Source of the DNA: Shinella zoogloeoides
GTDB lineage: Bacteria; Pseudomonadota; Alphaproteobacteria; Rhizobiales; Rhizobiaceae
Reading direction: 5' to 3'
NCBI RefSeq assembly: GCF_030733845.1
Contig: NZ_CP132311.1
Location: 3,353,501-3,417,500 of the forward strand
Length of the DNA stretch: 64,000 nt
This document shows, piece by piece, positions 9,273 to 18,586 of this stretch. The position numbers and the translations under genes were made by a program. Within the stretch, counting starts at the first letter, position 1; the number at the start of each line of letters is the position of its first letter. A model generated the notes under the pieces. The model saw only the letters and a list, made by a program, of their open reading frames with translations. It was not told where the DNA came from and did no database searches.

Positions 9273-9998
9273 ATGCGCGTCCTCGTCCTTCGCCCGGAGC
9301 CCGCGGCATCCCGCACCGCCGGCAGGCTCGCGGCGCTCGGACATGAGGCGGTGCTGTTGCCGCTGACGAAGGCCGAGCACGATGTCGATGCGGTGAGGAC
9401 GGCGCTTGCGGCAGCCCATTCGTGCATCGCCGTCACGAGCGCGGAAGTGGCGCGCCTTCTGGGAAAACTTCGCGAAGACCTCGCCCCTCACCGCTCAACG
9501 ACCGTCTTCGCCGTCGGGCAAGCGTCCGCAGACGCGATGCGGGATATCGGCTTTTCCTCCGTCTTCAGCGCGAACGGTTATGGCGAAGACCTCGCAAGAC
9601 TGATCGCCGCACACACGCGGGATAGCGGCGATGCAGCCGGCTCCATCCTCTATCTCGCCGGCAATCCGCGCGCACCCGGCTTCGAGAATAGGCTTCAGGA
9701 AGCCGGCATTGCGTTCCGCACGGTCGAGAGCTACCGCATGGTACCGCTCGCCCTGTCGCAGGCCGAGACGGCGGCAGCCCTCCTGCAGCCGGTCCCGGAT
9801 GCCGTGCTGCTCTATTCGCGGGAAAGCGCCCGGGCCTTTTTCGGTCTCGCGCCGCTCGCCGAAACGCCGGAGCAGTTCAATGACCTGCGTATCCTCTGCA
9901 TGAGCACCAATGTCGCGGCCGCCGTGCCGGCGAATTTTGCCGCACAAGCCCTGATTGCAGGCGCGCCCAACGAGGAAAGCCTGCTCGCGCTCCTCTGA
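9273..9998 (+). CDS. hemD: Uroporphyrinogen-III synthase
   Basis: This enzyme cyclises hydroxymethylbilane to uroporphyrinogen III, inverting ring D. It has 241 residues. The sequence is poorly conserved, as is usual for HemD, but MRVLVLRPEPAASRTAGRLAALGHEAVLLPL at the N-terminus, VGQASADAMRDIG, and the VLLYSRESARAF block fit the family, and it follows hemC directly (3-base gap). It is the second gene of a run that continues with the mitofilin-like and hemY genes. Confidence 0.93.
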   Translation: MRVLVLRPEPAASRTAGRLAALGHEAVLLPLTKAEHDVDAVRTALAAAHSCIAVTSAEVARLLGKLREDLAPHRSTTVFAVGQASADAMRDIGFSSVFSANGYGEDLARLIAAHTRDSGDAAGSILYLAGNPRAPGFENRLQEAGIAFRTVESYRMVPLALSQAETAAALLQPVPDAVLLYSRESARAFFGLAPLAETPEQFNDLRILCMSTNVAAAVPANFAAQALIAGAPNEESLLALL

Positions 9999-10096
9999 AC
10001 GCAACCGACAGCAGACGAAATTGCCGCAAGGGTCTTTCCCTGCCCGCCATCCCTGTCTACGTTTAGTGCAATGCACATGAACGCGTGGAGGTCGCC

Positions 10097-11350
10097 ATGG
10101 AACCGGAAACCCCGTCCCGTCGAAAGAAGGCCGGCGAAGAGCCCGTGACGATCGATCTCGAAGCGGCTCCCGCCGCCAGCGACGAGACCAGCCCGGCCGG
10201 GGAAACGGCCGAGGCCGAGGCGACAACAGCGGAAGCGGCGGTCTCGGAAAACGCCGCGGCGGAGACACCCGGCGAAACTGTCGAGGAAAAACAAGAACCG
10301 ATCGAACCTGCGCGCGCGACTTACGAGGAGCCCGCGAAGGAACCCTTGCGCGCCGAAACGCCCCCGCCGCCGCAGCGTGGCAATGCCGGCCCGCTTGCCG
10401 CCGGCATCCTCGGCGGCCTCATCGCGCTTATCGGCGCCGGCAGCCTGCAATATGGCGGCTACCTGCCGACCCTCGGACCGGACCGGACGGGCGACACCGG
10501 CGCCGTCGCGAACCTTTCCAACGAGGTCGAGGCGCTCAAGGCCCGCCTTTCGGAAACTCCAGCTGCAAGCGCGGTCGATCTCCAGCCGATCGAGACGCGC
10601 CTTTCTGCGCTCGAGACATCGGCGGGCGAGAATACGGGCGCGGCAGGCGCCAATCCTGAGAGCGTGACCAAGCTGGAAGGCGACGTCACGCGGCTGACGA
10701 CGGAACTGGCAACGCTGCGCGATGCCATCGCCCGCACCACCGAGGCGGTCCGCACCACGGAAGGCCAGCTGGTGGAACGCATCGCCGCCGCCGAGCAGAA
10801 GCTCGACGAGCCGCGCAACGACATCGAGATGGCCCGGGCGGTCGCCGCAAGCGCGCTGAAGACCGCGATCGACCGCGGCGGCTCCTACCTCGCCGAGCTT
10901 GAGGCCTTCGCCAGCGTCGCGCCGGACGATCCGTCCGTGGCGGGCCTGCGCGAACGTGCCGCCGTCGGTGTGGCGTCCCGCGCCGATCTCGTGCGCGACT
11001 TCCAGCCGACGGCCGACGCCATTCTCGACGCGATACACCAGCCGGAAGGCGACCAGGGCATCTTCAATCGCCTGATGTCGAGCGCCGCCTCGGCGATCCG
11101 CGTGCGTCCGGTTGGTAGCGTCGAAGGCGACAGCCCGGAAGCCATCGTCGCCCGCATCGAGACCAAGCTGCAGAACGGCGACTTCAAGGGCGCCCAGATC
11201 GAATGGCAGACCCTGCCGGAAAAGGGCCAGGCCGCGGCGGCGGACTACAAGCGCAAGCTCGACGAGCGCGTCGCCGTCGAAGAGCTGATCGGCACCGTCG
11301 TCTCCGGCGCCCTGAACGGCCCGGCAACCGGCACCGCCAACCAGGGCTGA
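10097..11350 (+). CDS. Mitofilin/Mic60-like inner-membrane protein (COG4223)
   Basis: This 417-residue protein is the alphaproteobacterial homologue of mitochondrial Mic60. Residues 1-93 are a disordered Glu/Ala/Pro-rich cytoplasmic region, about 97-117 form one transmembrane helix (GPLAAGILGGLIALIG), and the periplasmic part has coiled-coil stretches (about 140-250) and a C-terminal helical mitofilin-type domain. Mic60 shapes cristae and, in alphaproteobacteria, intracytoplasmic membranes and envelope contacts. The start ATG has GGAGG five bases upstream; an in-frame GTG at 10085 was rejected. The hemC-hemD-mic60-hemY order is a known alphaproteobacterial arrangement linking heme synthesis and membrane organisation. 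Confidence 0.88.
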   Translation: MEPETPSRRKKAGEEPVTIDLEAAPAASDETSPAGETAEAEATTAEAAVSENAAAETPGETVEEKQEPIEPARATYEEPAKEPLRAETPPPPQRGNAGPLAAGILGGLIALIGAGSLQYGGYLPTLGPDRTGDTGAVANLSNEVEALKARLSETPAASAVDLQPIETRLSALETSAGENTGAAGANPESVTKLEGDVTRLTTELATLRDAIARTTEAVRTTEGQLVERIAAAEQKLDEPRNDIEMARAVAASALKTAIDRGGSYLAELEAFASVAPDDPSVAGLRERAAVGVASRADLVRDFQPTADAILDAIHQPEGDQGIFNRLMSSAASAIRVRPVGSVEGDSPEAIVARIETKLQNGDFKGAQIEWQTLPEKGQAAAADYKRKLDERVAVEELIGTVVSGALNGPATGTANQG

Positions 11351-11363
11351 GGAGAACGGCTTC

Positions 11364-12971
11364 ATGATTCGCATTCTGGTCTTCGCCCTCTTCGTCCTCG
11401 CGCTTGCCGCCGGTTTTGCCTGGCTTGCCGACCGTCCCGGCGAACTCTCCATCATCTGGCAGGGCCAGCGCGCCGACATGAGCCTTATGGTCGCTGCAAC
11501 GCTCGTCGTCTCGCTGGTCGCCGCCATCATGTTCTGTTGGTGGCTGGTGCGTGTGGTCTGGACGTCGCCGCACTCGATTCAGCGCTATTTCCGCGCTCGC
11601 AAGCGCGATCGCGGCTACCAGGCGCTCTCGACCGGCCTGATCGCGGCCGGGGCCGGCGATGCCGCGAACGCGCGCAAGATGCTGACCCGCACCAAAGGCC
11701 TCATCAGCGCCGACCAGGAACCGCTCGTCCACCTGCTCGAAGCACAGGCCGCGATGATCGAGGGCCGCTACGACGACGCGCGGAAAAAGTTCGAGCTGAT
11801 GGCGGACGATCCGGAAACCCGCGAGCTCGGCTTGCGCGGCCTCTATCTCGAAGCTCGCCGCCTCGGCGCCAACGAGGCCGCCCGGCAATATGCCGAGCGC
11901 GCCGCCGAAAAGGCGCCGCAGCTTCCCTGGGCGACGGAGGCGGCGCTGGAATACCGCTCGCAGGCCGGCGACTGGGACGAGGCGCTGAAATTGCTCGGCG
12001 ACGGCCGCTCCGGCTCGCCCGAGGACAAGAAGGCCTATGCCCGCCGCAAGGCCGTGCTGCTGACGGCCCGCGCATCCGCAAAACTCGATGCCGATCCGAG
12101 AGGCGCGCGCGAGGATGCGCACCAGGCCCTGAAGCTCGACGAGAATTTCGTGCCGGCCGGCCTCGTCGAGGCGAGGGCGTATCTGCGTGAAGACAATCTG
12201 CGCAAGGCCGCCTCGATCCTCGAAAAACTCTGGAAGGCGACGGCGCATGGCGATGTCGCAAAACTCTATGTCCGTGCCCGCAGCGGCGATTCCGCCGCCG
12301 ACCGGCTGAAACGGGCGGAAAAGCTGGAAGCTATACGGCCGAACAATGCCGAAGCGCTCTTTGCCGTCGCCGAAGCGGCGCTCGAGGCGCGCGACTTCGC
12401 CCTTGCCCGCACCAAGGCCGAAGCCGCTGCCCGCCTTTCGCCGCGCGAAAGCGCCTTCCTGCTGCTCGCCGATATCGAGGATGCCGAAACCGGCGACCAG
12501 GGCCGCATCCGCCATTGGATGAACCAGGCGCTGAAGGCCCCGCGCGATCCGGCCTGGACGGCCGACGGCATCACCGCGCCCGAATGGCGTGCCGTCTCGC
12601 CCGTCACCGGCCGCCTCGACGCCTTCGAATGGAAGACGCCGGTCAGCCCGCTGGAAGGCCCGATCGAGGAAGGCTCGCCCGATGCCGTCGACGAGGCCAT
12701 CCGCACCCTGCCCCCGCTTGCCATCGAGGAGAAGCCGGCCGTGAAGATCGCGGAGGTGGTGGAGATCGAGAAGGCGGAAACGGAAAAGCCTGTCATCGTG
12801 GCCGCGGTCGTCGACCCCGTTCCGGTGAAGACCGTCACGCCGGAAAAGGCGCCGGTGGAGGCCGTGGAAGAGAAAGAGGAACGCCCGTTCTACGGCCTGC
12901 CGGATGATCCCGGCGTCAAGGAAGGCGCCGCCGCCAAACGCGACGGCACGAGCGGTTTCCGGTTGTTCTGA
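11364..12971 (+). CDS. hemY: HemY-like TPR protein
   Basis: This 535-residue inner-membrane protein has two N-terminal transmembrane helices (about 3-20 and 38-62) with the HemY_N signature GELSIIWQGQRADMSL, then Ala-rich tetratricopeptide-like helical repeats to about residue 400, then a disordered Glu/Lys/Pro/Val-rich tail ending GTSGFRLF. It belongs to the proteobacterial HemY/COG3898 family, found with hemCD, whose molecular role in heme synthesis is still unclear; it is unrelated to the HemY protoporphyrinogen oxidase of Bacillus. It is 13 bases after the mitofilin gene. Confidence 0.92.
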   Translation: MIRILVFALFVLALAAGFAWLADRPGELSIIWQGQRADMSLMVAATLVVSLVAAIMFCWWLVRVVWTSPHSIQRYFRARKRDRGYQALSTGLIAAGAGDAANARKMLTRTKGLISADQEPLVHLLEAQAAMIEGRYDDARKKFELMADDPETRELGLRGLYLEARRLGANEAARQYAERAAEKAPQLPWATEAALEYRSQAGDWDEALKLLGDGRSGSPEDKKAYARRKAVLLTARASAKLDADPRGAREDAHQALKLDENFVPAGLVEARAYLREDNLRKAASILEKLWKATAHGDVAKLYVRARSGDSAADRLKRAEKLEAIRPNNAEALFAVAEAALEARDFALARTKAEAAARLSPRESAFLLLADIEDAETGDQGRIRHWMNQALKAPRDPAWTADGITAPEWRAVSPVTGRLDAFEWKTPVSPLEGPIEEGSPDAVDEAIRTLPPLAIEEKPAVKIAEVVEIEKAETEKPVIVAAVVDPVPVKTVTPEKAPVEAVEEKEERPFYGLPDDPGVKEGAAAKRDGTSGFRLF

Positions 12972-12997
12972 GTTTGAGGGTACGGGGCCAGACATCG

Positions 12998-13483
12998 ATG
13001 TTCGAACGCTTGCAGCACTTTCTCGCGAGCCTTTCCGGCGGCGACAAGCCGGTCTTTGCCGCCGATGACCCGCGGGTCGCCGTCATGGCGCTCTGCATCC
13101 AGGTGATGGAGGCGGATGGAAAGGTGCTGGAGGTCGAGAAGAAGGCGCTGCGCGCCCGCTTCAAGGATTTCTACGGGGTGGACGAGGCCGAGCTCGACGC
13201 CCTCGTCGCCGCCGGCACGGATGCCGAAAGCGAGGCGATCGATTTCTTCCGCTTCACCTCCGAGCTGAAACGCCAGTTGTCGGAGGAGCAGCGCGTCGCG
13301 CTGATCGGCCTTCTCTGGGAGGTCGTCTATGCGGACGGCGAGCGCAGCGAGATGGAGGACCACGCCATCTGGCGCATCGCCGACCTGATGGGCGTTTCGG
13401 GCCGCGAGCGCATCATGAAGCGCCAGGAAGTGGCCGGAAGGGTCGGCGCCGCGGTGGGCGAGGAGGAGGCGGACGAAGGCTGA
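12998..13483 (+). CDS. TerB-like (TerB/DjlA N-domain) protein
   Basis: This 161-residue protein starts at ATG 12998 (MFERLQHFLASLSGGD). The all-alpha TerB fold is recognised by two acidic helix-loop motifs, VMEADGKVLEVE (about 37-48) and VYADGERSEME (about 115-126), which in TerB bind a metal ion. TerB domains occur in tellurite resistance clusters and as stand-alone stress proteins; no other ter genes are here, so tellurite resistance should not be assumed. It lies 26 bases after hemY and 3 before the glutamine amidotransferase gene, extending the hem operon. Confidence 0.85.
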   Translation: MFERLQHFLASLSGGDKPVFAADDPRVAVMALCIQVMEADGKVLEVEKKALRARFKDFYGVDEAELDALVAAGTDAESEAIDFFRFTSELKRQLSEEQRVALIGLLWEVVYADGERSEMEDHAIWRIADLMGVSGRERIMKRQEVAGRVGAAVGEEEADEG

Positions 13484-13486
13484 GCC

Positions 13487-14203
13487 ATGCTGGATTTTCC
13501 CCGCAAAGCCCGCGCCAGGCGCCCCGTCCTCATCGTCCTGCACCAGGAGACCTCCAGCCCCGGCCGCGTCGGCCAGATCCTGCATCAGATGGGCCATGCG
13601 CTCGACATCCGACGCCCGGTGCTGGGCGATCCGCTGCCGACGACACTCGATCGCCATGCCGGCGCCGTCGTCTTCGGCGGGCCGATGAGCGCCAATGACG
13701 ACGAACCCTATCTGCGTGACGAGATCGACTGGCTTTCGGTGCCGCTTGCGGAGAACCGGCCGTTCCTCGGCATCTGCCTCGGCGCGCAGATGCTGGTGAA
13801 GAACCTTGGCGGCACGGTTTTCGGCCATGCGGAGGGCTGGGCGGAGATCGGCTGGTATCCCCTGCAGGCGACCGAGGCCGGCACCGCGCTCATGCCCTGG
13901 CCGGACATGGTCTACCAGTTCCACCGCGAAGGTTTCGACCTGCCGGCCGGCGCGACGCTGCTCGCCACCGGCCACCATTACGAGAACCAGGCCTTCCGCT
14001 ATGGCGACAATGCCTGGGGCATCCAGTTCCATGGCGAGCTGACGCTTGCCATGATGCACCGTTGGGTCGTACGCGGCGCGCACCGCTTCGAATTGCCCGG
14101 CGCGCAGGTCGGCCGCGCCCATCTCGACGGCCGGCTGCTGCACGATGCCGCCCTGCGCCTCTGGATGACGTCCTTCCTCGACCGCATCTTCCACGAGGGT
14201 TGA
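13487..14203 (+). CDS. Class I glutamine amidotransferase-like protein
   Basis: This 238-residue stand-alone GATase1 domain resembles the glutaminase part of GMP synthase. Catalytic Cys97 is in FLGICLGAQML, and His182 and Glu184 are in GIQFHGE, so the triad is complete. The YQFHREGFDLPAGA block is characteristic of the COG0518 group. Partner and acceptor are unknown; rhizobial copies are often annotated as GMP synthase-like, and related enzymes deglutamylate or detoxify glutamyl compounds. It follows the TerB-like gene after 3 bases. Confidence 0.88.
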   Translation: MLDFPRKARARRPVLIVLHQETSSPGRVGQILHQMGHALDIRRPVLGDPLPTTLDRHAGAVVFGGPMSANDDEPYLRDEIDWLSVPLAENRPFLGICLGAQMLVKNLGGTVFGHAEGWAEIGWYPLQATEAGTALMPWPDMVYQFHREGFDLPAGATLLATGHHYENQAFRYGDNAWGIQFHGELTLAMMHRWVVRGAHRFELPGAQVGRAHLDGRLLHDAALRLWMTSFLDRIFHEG

Positions 14204-14303
14204 GCGGCCCGCATTAAACATGTTGCCGCACCGCGCAGGGGCTGGCCTTGCTGGCAGGGCCCGCAATGGCTACATGTCAGCACGAAACCAATTGGAGACG
14301 TCA

Positions 14304-14600
14304 ATGATAGCGGTCATCAATACCCTATTGTTCATCATCAGCATCGCCTGGTTCCTGGTGATCGCCTCGGCGATCTTTTCCTGGCTCTACGCGTTCAATG
14401 TCATCAACGCGAACAATCAGGTGATCGCGACCATCGGCCGCTCGCTCTACCAGCTGACCGAACCGATCTACCGCCCGATCCGCCGCGTCCTGCCGAATTT
14501 CGGCGGCGTCGATCTTTCGCCGCTCGTCGTGCTCGTCATCCTGTTCTTCCTGGAACAGGTGATCCGCAGCGTCCTCGCGCCTGCGCTACTGGCTCCGTGA
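14304..14600 (+). CDS. YggT family membrane protein
   Basis: This 98-residue inner-membrane protein has two YggT-type hydrophobic segments (about 5-27 and 70-92) separated by the conserved loop LYQLTEPIYRPIRRVLPNFGG followed by DLSPL. YggT/CcmB-like proteins are implicated in osmotic shock tolerance, cell division or protein insertion depending on the lineage; the role here is unknown. The start is ATG 14304, preceded by GGAGACGTCA; the longer ORF from 14220 adds non-homologous residues. It is probably the last gene of the hemC-led run. Confidence 0.9.
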   Translation: MIAVINTLLFIISIAWFLVIASAIFSWLYAFNVINANNQVIATIGRSLYQLTEPIYRPIRRVLPNFGGVDLSPLVVLVILFFLEQVIRSVLAPALLAP

Positions 14601-14631
14601 CACCGGCGCTGTAGCGGCGGTACCCAGAGAA

Positions 14632-14666
14632 AGAAAATCCTCCGGATCGATGGCGACCCGGAGGAT
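14632..14666 (-). terminator. Rho-independent terminator of ppa
   Basis: A 9-bp stem (ATCCTCCGG at 14637-14645 and CCGGAGGAT at 14658-14666) has a 12-base loop. Read on minus it is followed by TTTTCTTTCTCT, a proper U tract, about 40 bases after the ppa stop. Confidence 0.8.
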
Positions 14667-14706
14667 GCAACGTCAAGGCTCGAAAGCGCCGTAGCGTGCC
14701 GAGCGC

Positions 14707-15240
14707 TTACTTCTGCGCGTTGTAGCGGTCGACCGCTTCCAGGATCATCTTCTTGGCGGTGCCGACATCCTGCCAGCCGGCGATCTTCACCCACTTGCCG
14801 GGCTCCAGGTCCTTGTAGTGCGTGAAGAAGTGCTCGATCTGCTTCAGCGTGATTTCCGGCAGGTCCGTGTAGTTCTCGACCTTGTCGTAGCGGCGCGTCA
14901 GCTTCGGCACCGGCACGGCGATGATCTTTTCGTCCTTGCCGCCGTCGTCTTCCATGACCAGCACGCCGATCGGGCGCACATTGATGACGCAGCCGGGAAC
15001 GAGCGGGCGCGTGTTGGCGATCAGAACGTCGATCGGGTCGCCGTCTTCCGACAGCGTGTGCGGCACGAAGCCGTAATTGCCCGGATAGGTCATCGGCGTG
15101 TAGAGGAAGCGATCGACGATGAGCGCGCCGGCTTCCTTGTCCATCTCGTACTTGATCGGGTGGCCGCCGACCGGCACCTCGACAATAACGTTCACGTCGT
15201 CCGGCGGGTTCTTGCCAACGGAAATCGCATCGATGCGCAT
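14707..15240 (-). CDS. ppa: Inorganic pyrophosphatase, family I
   Basis: This cytoplasmic enzyme hydrolyses pyrophosphate to drive biosynthetic reactions. It has 177 residues, the normal length for bacterial family I. The signature [11 protein letters not shown] carries the metal-binding aspartates, with [15 protein letters not shown] upstream and [25 protein letters not shown] in the C-terminal half. A single gene, with a terminator behind it and a divergent exported-protein gene upstream. Confidence 0.97.
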   Translation of the reverse strand: MRIDAISVGKNPPDDVNVIVEVPVGGHPIKYEMDKEAGALIVDRFLYTPMTYPGNYGFVPHTLSEDGDPIDVLIANTRPLVPGCVINVRPIGVLVMEDDGGKDEKIIAVPVPKLTRRYDKVENYTDLPEITLKQIEHFFTHYKDLEPGKWVKIAGWQDVGTAKKMILEAVDRYNAQK

Positions 15241-15375
15241 GGAGGGGCTCCCTGATTGCTGCGGATGATGGCCGGCTTCCTAATGCGAATCCCGTTGCAG
15301 CGCAACATGACTTTCGCCGAAGCCGAATAGACCGCCCGCATGCGCCGTCTCCCTGAAGACCGGAGGAATGACCCC

Positions 15376-15990
15376 ATGCGCCCGATTCCCATCCTTCTCG
15401 CCGCCGCCGTTGCGGCCTGTTCGGCCGCAGCCGCAAAGGCCAACGAGAGCGTTTACACGGAACGCAATCTCGATGCCTGCAAGACGCTGTCCCAGCAGGA
15501 CGAAGGTCCGAGCGTCACCCTGCAATGCGACGGCTACAAGGATTTCGCGGTCTATTTCAAGGAAGGCGACCTGCGGCAGAGCCAGGCCTACGGCCCGGTC
15601 AGCAAGGCCTATATCGACGAGGCCTTCGAGAGCTTCGGGCCGTTCAACCACAGCAATGCCCGCATCGAATGGCGCCTCGACGCGGACAAGAGGCCGGTCG
15701 CGACGATCCTGCGCTGGTTCGTCTCCGATCCGGAAACGACCAGCGACACCGAGACGCGCTACGGCCAGGTCCTCGTCGTCGCGACGGTCGCCACCCCGGA
15801 CGATCCGACGAGCTGCGTCGTCGGCTATGTCGATGCGCTGGAAAACGAGGATGCCAACACGCTTGCCCGCAAGATCGCGGACGAGGAAGCGCCCGGCTTC
15901 ACCTGCGGCACATCCGAGCCGCAATGGCATGGGCAAAGGGGCAAACTGGCAGGCGAGCCGATGCGCTACCTGCCGGAGAAGGCTGAATAG
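15376..15990 (+). CDS. Exported protein of unknown function
   Basis: This 204-residue protein starts at ATG 15376 (MRPIPILLAAAVAACSAAAAKA) with a signal peptide; the Cys in ACSA is not in a good lipobox, so it is probably soluble periplasmic. The mature part has four cysteines (ACKTL, LQCDGYK, SCVVGY, FTCGT) in a spacing that suggests two disulfides, and a conserved-looking core VYFKEGDLRQSQAYGPVS. It resembles conserved rhizobial hypothetical proteins of about 200 residues, with no assigned role. GGAGGA lies upstream. It is convergent with the GNAT gene. Confidence 0.8.
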   Translation: MRPIPILLAAAVAACSAAAAKANESVYTERNLDACKTLSQQDEGPSVTLQCDGYKDFAVYFKEGDLRQSQAYGPVSKAYIDEAFESFGPFNHSNARIEWRLDADKRPVATILRWFVSDPETTSDTETRYGQVLVVATVATPDDPTSCVVGYVDALENEDANTLARKIADEEAPGFTCGTSEPQWHGQRGKLAGEPMRYLPEKAE

Positions 15991-16045
15991 AGTATTTCCA
16001 CGAAGTTTGAGGGTTCTCAGCCCGGAAGCGGAAAGGCTCCAGGCG

Positions 16046-16552
16046 TCAGGACCAGACGAAGCCGATCTTCTTCAATTCCTTGTCGCCGAAATTCTCCATG
16101 CCCTCGGCAATGTCGCTGCCGCCGGCGGACCGGAAGAAATTGTGGGCGTGATCGCTGTCCTCCAGGCACCAGACGATCAGCCCTTTGCAGCCGAGCGACT
16201 TCAAAAGCCGCCGCGCCTCTCCGAAGAGAAGCCGGCCAAGGCCGATGCCCTGGTATTCCGGGCGCAGGTAGATTTCGTAGATCTCGCCTTCCTGCGGCAG
16301 CGCCCGGGCGCGGTTGAGGCCGAGCGTGGCATAGCCCGCCACCGTGCCGGCAACGTCCAGTACCAGGAGCGTGGCCGGACCGCGTGTCGCCTTGCGCCAC
16401 CAGGCCTCGTCCCGCCGGTCGACCATCTGGTTGAGCGGCTTGTGCGGAATGAGGCCGCCATAGGCCTGCAGCCACGATATCCGATGCGTCTCGGATATCG
16501 CGCGCGCGTCCAGCGGCTCGGCGCGCCGTACATCGATCGACAGTGTTTTCAT
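16046..16552 (-). CDS. GNAT family N-acetyltransferase
   Basis: This 168-residue GCN5-related acetyltransferase has the acetyl-CoA-binding motif A as YLRPEYQGIGLGRLLF (about 94-109). The substrate is unknown; the N-terminal RRAEPLDARAISETHRISWLQAY and the WWRKA block resemble the L-amino acid or small-molecule branch of the family. It is monocistronic, convergent with the exported-protein gene, and its start faces the typA terminator region. Confidence 0.87.
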   Translation of the reverse strand: MKTLSIDVRRAEPLDARAISETHRISWLQAYGGLIPHKPLNQMVDRRDEAWWRKATRGPATLLVLDVAGTVAGYATLGLNRARALPQEGEIYEIYLRPEYQGIGLGRLLFGEARRLLKSLGCKGLIVWCLEDSDHAHNFFRSAGGSDIAEGMENFGDKELKKIGFVWS

Positions 16553-16701
16553 AACACGACTCTTATTCCCGCACCGATGCTGCCGGAATCCCGCACCAGA
16601 CGGAGATTCTTCTTGCCCACAGGCGAGTTGGCGGCGGCAACGCGAAAAGTTAACGCTTTTTTAACAAACGTCACAAGTCGTAAAAAGATGGCACACACAT
16701 G

Positions 16702-16727
16702 AAAAACCCCGGCGCGGGGGCCGGGGT
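16702..16727 (-). terminator. Rho-independent terminator of typA
   Basis: On minus the sequence reads a CCCCGGC/GCCGGGG stem with a C-rich loop, immediately followed by TTTTTC. It starts about 30 bases after the typA stop. Confidence 0.8.
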
Positions 16728-16756
16728 CGTTCTTGTCCCGTTTTGGGAGTGTCCGA

Positions 16757-18586
16757 TTATGCGGCGCCGGCCGAACGCTGCTTTTCGAATCGCTTGCGGT
16801 CGTTCGGGTCGAGGTGGAGCTTGCGCAGGCGAATGGACTTCGGCGTCACCTCGACGAGTTCGTCGTCCTGGATCCAGGAAAGCGCACGCTCCAGCGTCAT
16901 CTTGATCGGCGGCGTCAGGCGGACGGCCTCGTCCTTGCCGGCGGCGCGGATGTTGGTGAGCTTCTTGCCCTTGAGCACGTTGACCTCGAGGTCGTTGTCG
17001 CGCGTGTGGATGCCGACGATCATGCCCATATAGACCTTCTCGCCCGCATCGATGACCATCGGGCCGCGGTCTTCGAGGTTGAAGAGCGCGTAGGCGACAG
17101 CTTCGCCGGATTCGTTGGACAGCAGCACGCCGTTGACGCGCCCGCCGATCTCGCCCTTGTAGGGCTGGTAGTCGTGGAACAGGCGGTTCATGATCGCCGT
17201 GCCGCGCGTGTCGGTCAGAAGTTCCGACTGGTAGCCGATGAGGCCGCGGGTCGGCGCGAAGAAGACCAGGCGGACACGGTTGCCGCCCGACGGACGCAGT
17301 TCGACCATCTCGGCCTTGCGCTCGGACATCTTCTGCACCACGACGCCGGAATGCTCCTCGTCGACGTCGATGACGACTTCCTCGATCGGCTCGAGCATCT
17401 GGCCGGTCGCCTCGTCCTTGTGCATGACGACGCGCGGACGCGACACGGCAAGCTCGAAGCCTTCGCGGCGCATGGTCTCGATGAGGACGGCGAGCTGGAG
17501 TTCGCCGCGGCCCGAAACGAAGAACGAATCCTTGTCGCCGGACTCTTCGATCTTGAGCGCGACGTTGCCTTCGGCCTCCTTGAACAGGCGGTCACGGATG
17601 ACGCGGCTCGTGACCTTGTCGCCCTCGGTGCCGGCGAGCGGCGAGTCGTTGACGATGAAGGACATGGTGACGGTCGGCGGGTCGATCGGCTGGGCCTTCA
17701 TGGCTTCGGTGACCGAGGGATCGCAGAACGTGTCGGCGACGGTGCCCTTGGTCAGGCCCGCGATGGCGACGATGTCGCCGGCATGGGCTTCCTCGATCGC
17801 CGTGCGCTCGATGCCGCGGAAGGCGAGGATCTTCGAGATACGGCCGTTTTCGATGAGCTTGCCGTCCTGGCCGAGCACCTTGACCGTCTGGTTCGGCTTG
17901 ATCGAGCCGGAATGGATGCGGCCGGTGATGATGCGGCCGAGGAAGGGATTGGCTTCGAGGATCGTGCCGATCATGCGGAACGGGCCTTCGGCGACCTTCG
18001 GCTCCGGCACGTGCTTGAGCACGAGGTCGAGCAGCGGCGCCATGCCTTCGTCCTTCGGACCTTCCGGGTTGACGTTCATCCAGCCGTTGCGGCCCGAACC
18101 GTAGAGGATCGGGAAGTCGAGCTGCTCGTCGGTGGCGTCGAGATTGGCGAACAGGTCGAAGACCTCGTTCAGCACTTCCTCGTGACGGCCGTCCGGACGG
18201 TCGATCTTGTTGATCGCGACGATCGGCTTGAGACCAACTTTGAGCGCCTTGCCGACGACGAACTTGGTCTGCGGCATGGGGCCTTCGGAACTGTCGACGA
18301 GAACGATCGCGCCGTCCACCATCGAGAGGATGCGCTCCACTTCGCCGCCGAAGTCGGCGTGGCCGGGCGTATCGACGATGTTGATGCGCGTGCCCTTCCA
18401 TTCGACCGAGGTTGCCTTGGCGAGAATGGTGATGCCGCGTTCCTTTTCGATGTCGTTCGAGTCCATCACGCGTTCGGCGACGCGCTGGTTTTCACGGAAC
18501 GAGCCGGACTGCTTCAGAAGTTCGTCGACGAGCGTGGTCTTGCCATGGTCGACGTGCGCGATGATCGCGATATTGCGGATGGACAT
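16757..18586 (-). CDS. typA: Translational GTPase TypA/BipA
   Basis: This ribosome-binding GTPase of the EF-G family is involved in 50S assembly and in stress and cold adaptation. It has 609 residues from ATG 18586 (MSIRNIAIIAHVDHGKTTL). G1 is AHVDHGKTT, G2 is in ERGITI, G3 DTPGHADF and G4 NKID; the elongation-factor domains II, III and V and the BipA-specific C-terminal domain follow. The upstream in-frame extension to 18691 is not family-like. It has its own promoter and terminator. Confidence 0.97.
   Translation of the reverse strand: MSIRNIAIIAHVDHGKTTLVDELLKQSGSFRENQRVAERVMDSNDIEKERGITILAKATSVEWKGTRINIVDTPGHADFGGEVERILSMVDGAIVLVDSSEGPMPQTKFVVGKALKVGLKPIVAINKIDRPDGRHEEVLNEVFDLFANLDATDEQLDFPILYGSGRNGWMNVNPEGPKDEGMAPLLDLVLKHVPEPKVAEGPFRMIGTILEANPFLGRIITGRIHSGSIKPNQTVKVLGQDGKLIENGRISKILAFRGIERTAIEEAHAGDIVAIAGLTKGTVADTFCDPSVTEAMKAQPIDPPTVTMSFIVNDSPLAGTEGDKVTSRVIRDRLFKEAEGNVALKIEESGDKDSFFVSGRGELQLAVLIETMRREGFELAVSRPRVVMHKDEATGQMLEPIEEVVIDVDEEHSGVVVQKMSERKAEMVELRPSGGNRVRLVFFAPTRGLIGYQSELLTDTRGTAIMNRLFHDYQPYKGEIGGRVNGVLLSNESGEAVAYALFNLEDRGPMVIDAGEKVYMGMIVGIHTRDNDLEVNVLKGKKLTNIRAAGKDEAVRLTPPIKMTLERALSWIQDDELVEVTPKSIRLRKLHLDPNDRKRFEKQRSAGAA

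Noticed and set aside
12998-13483. Tellurite-resistance gene cluster
   Set aside because: Only a single TerB-like gene is here, and no other ter genes are next to it, so no resistance function should be assumed.
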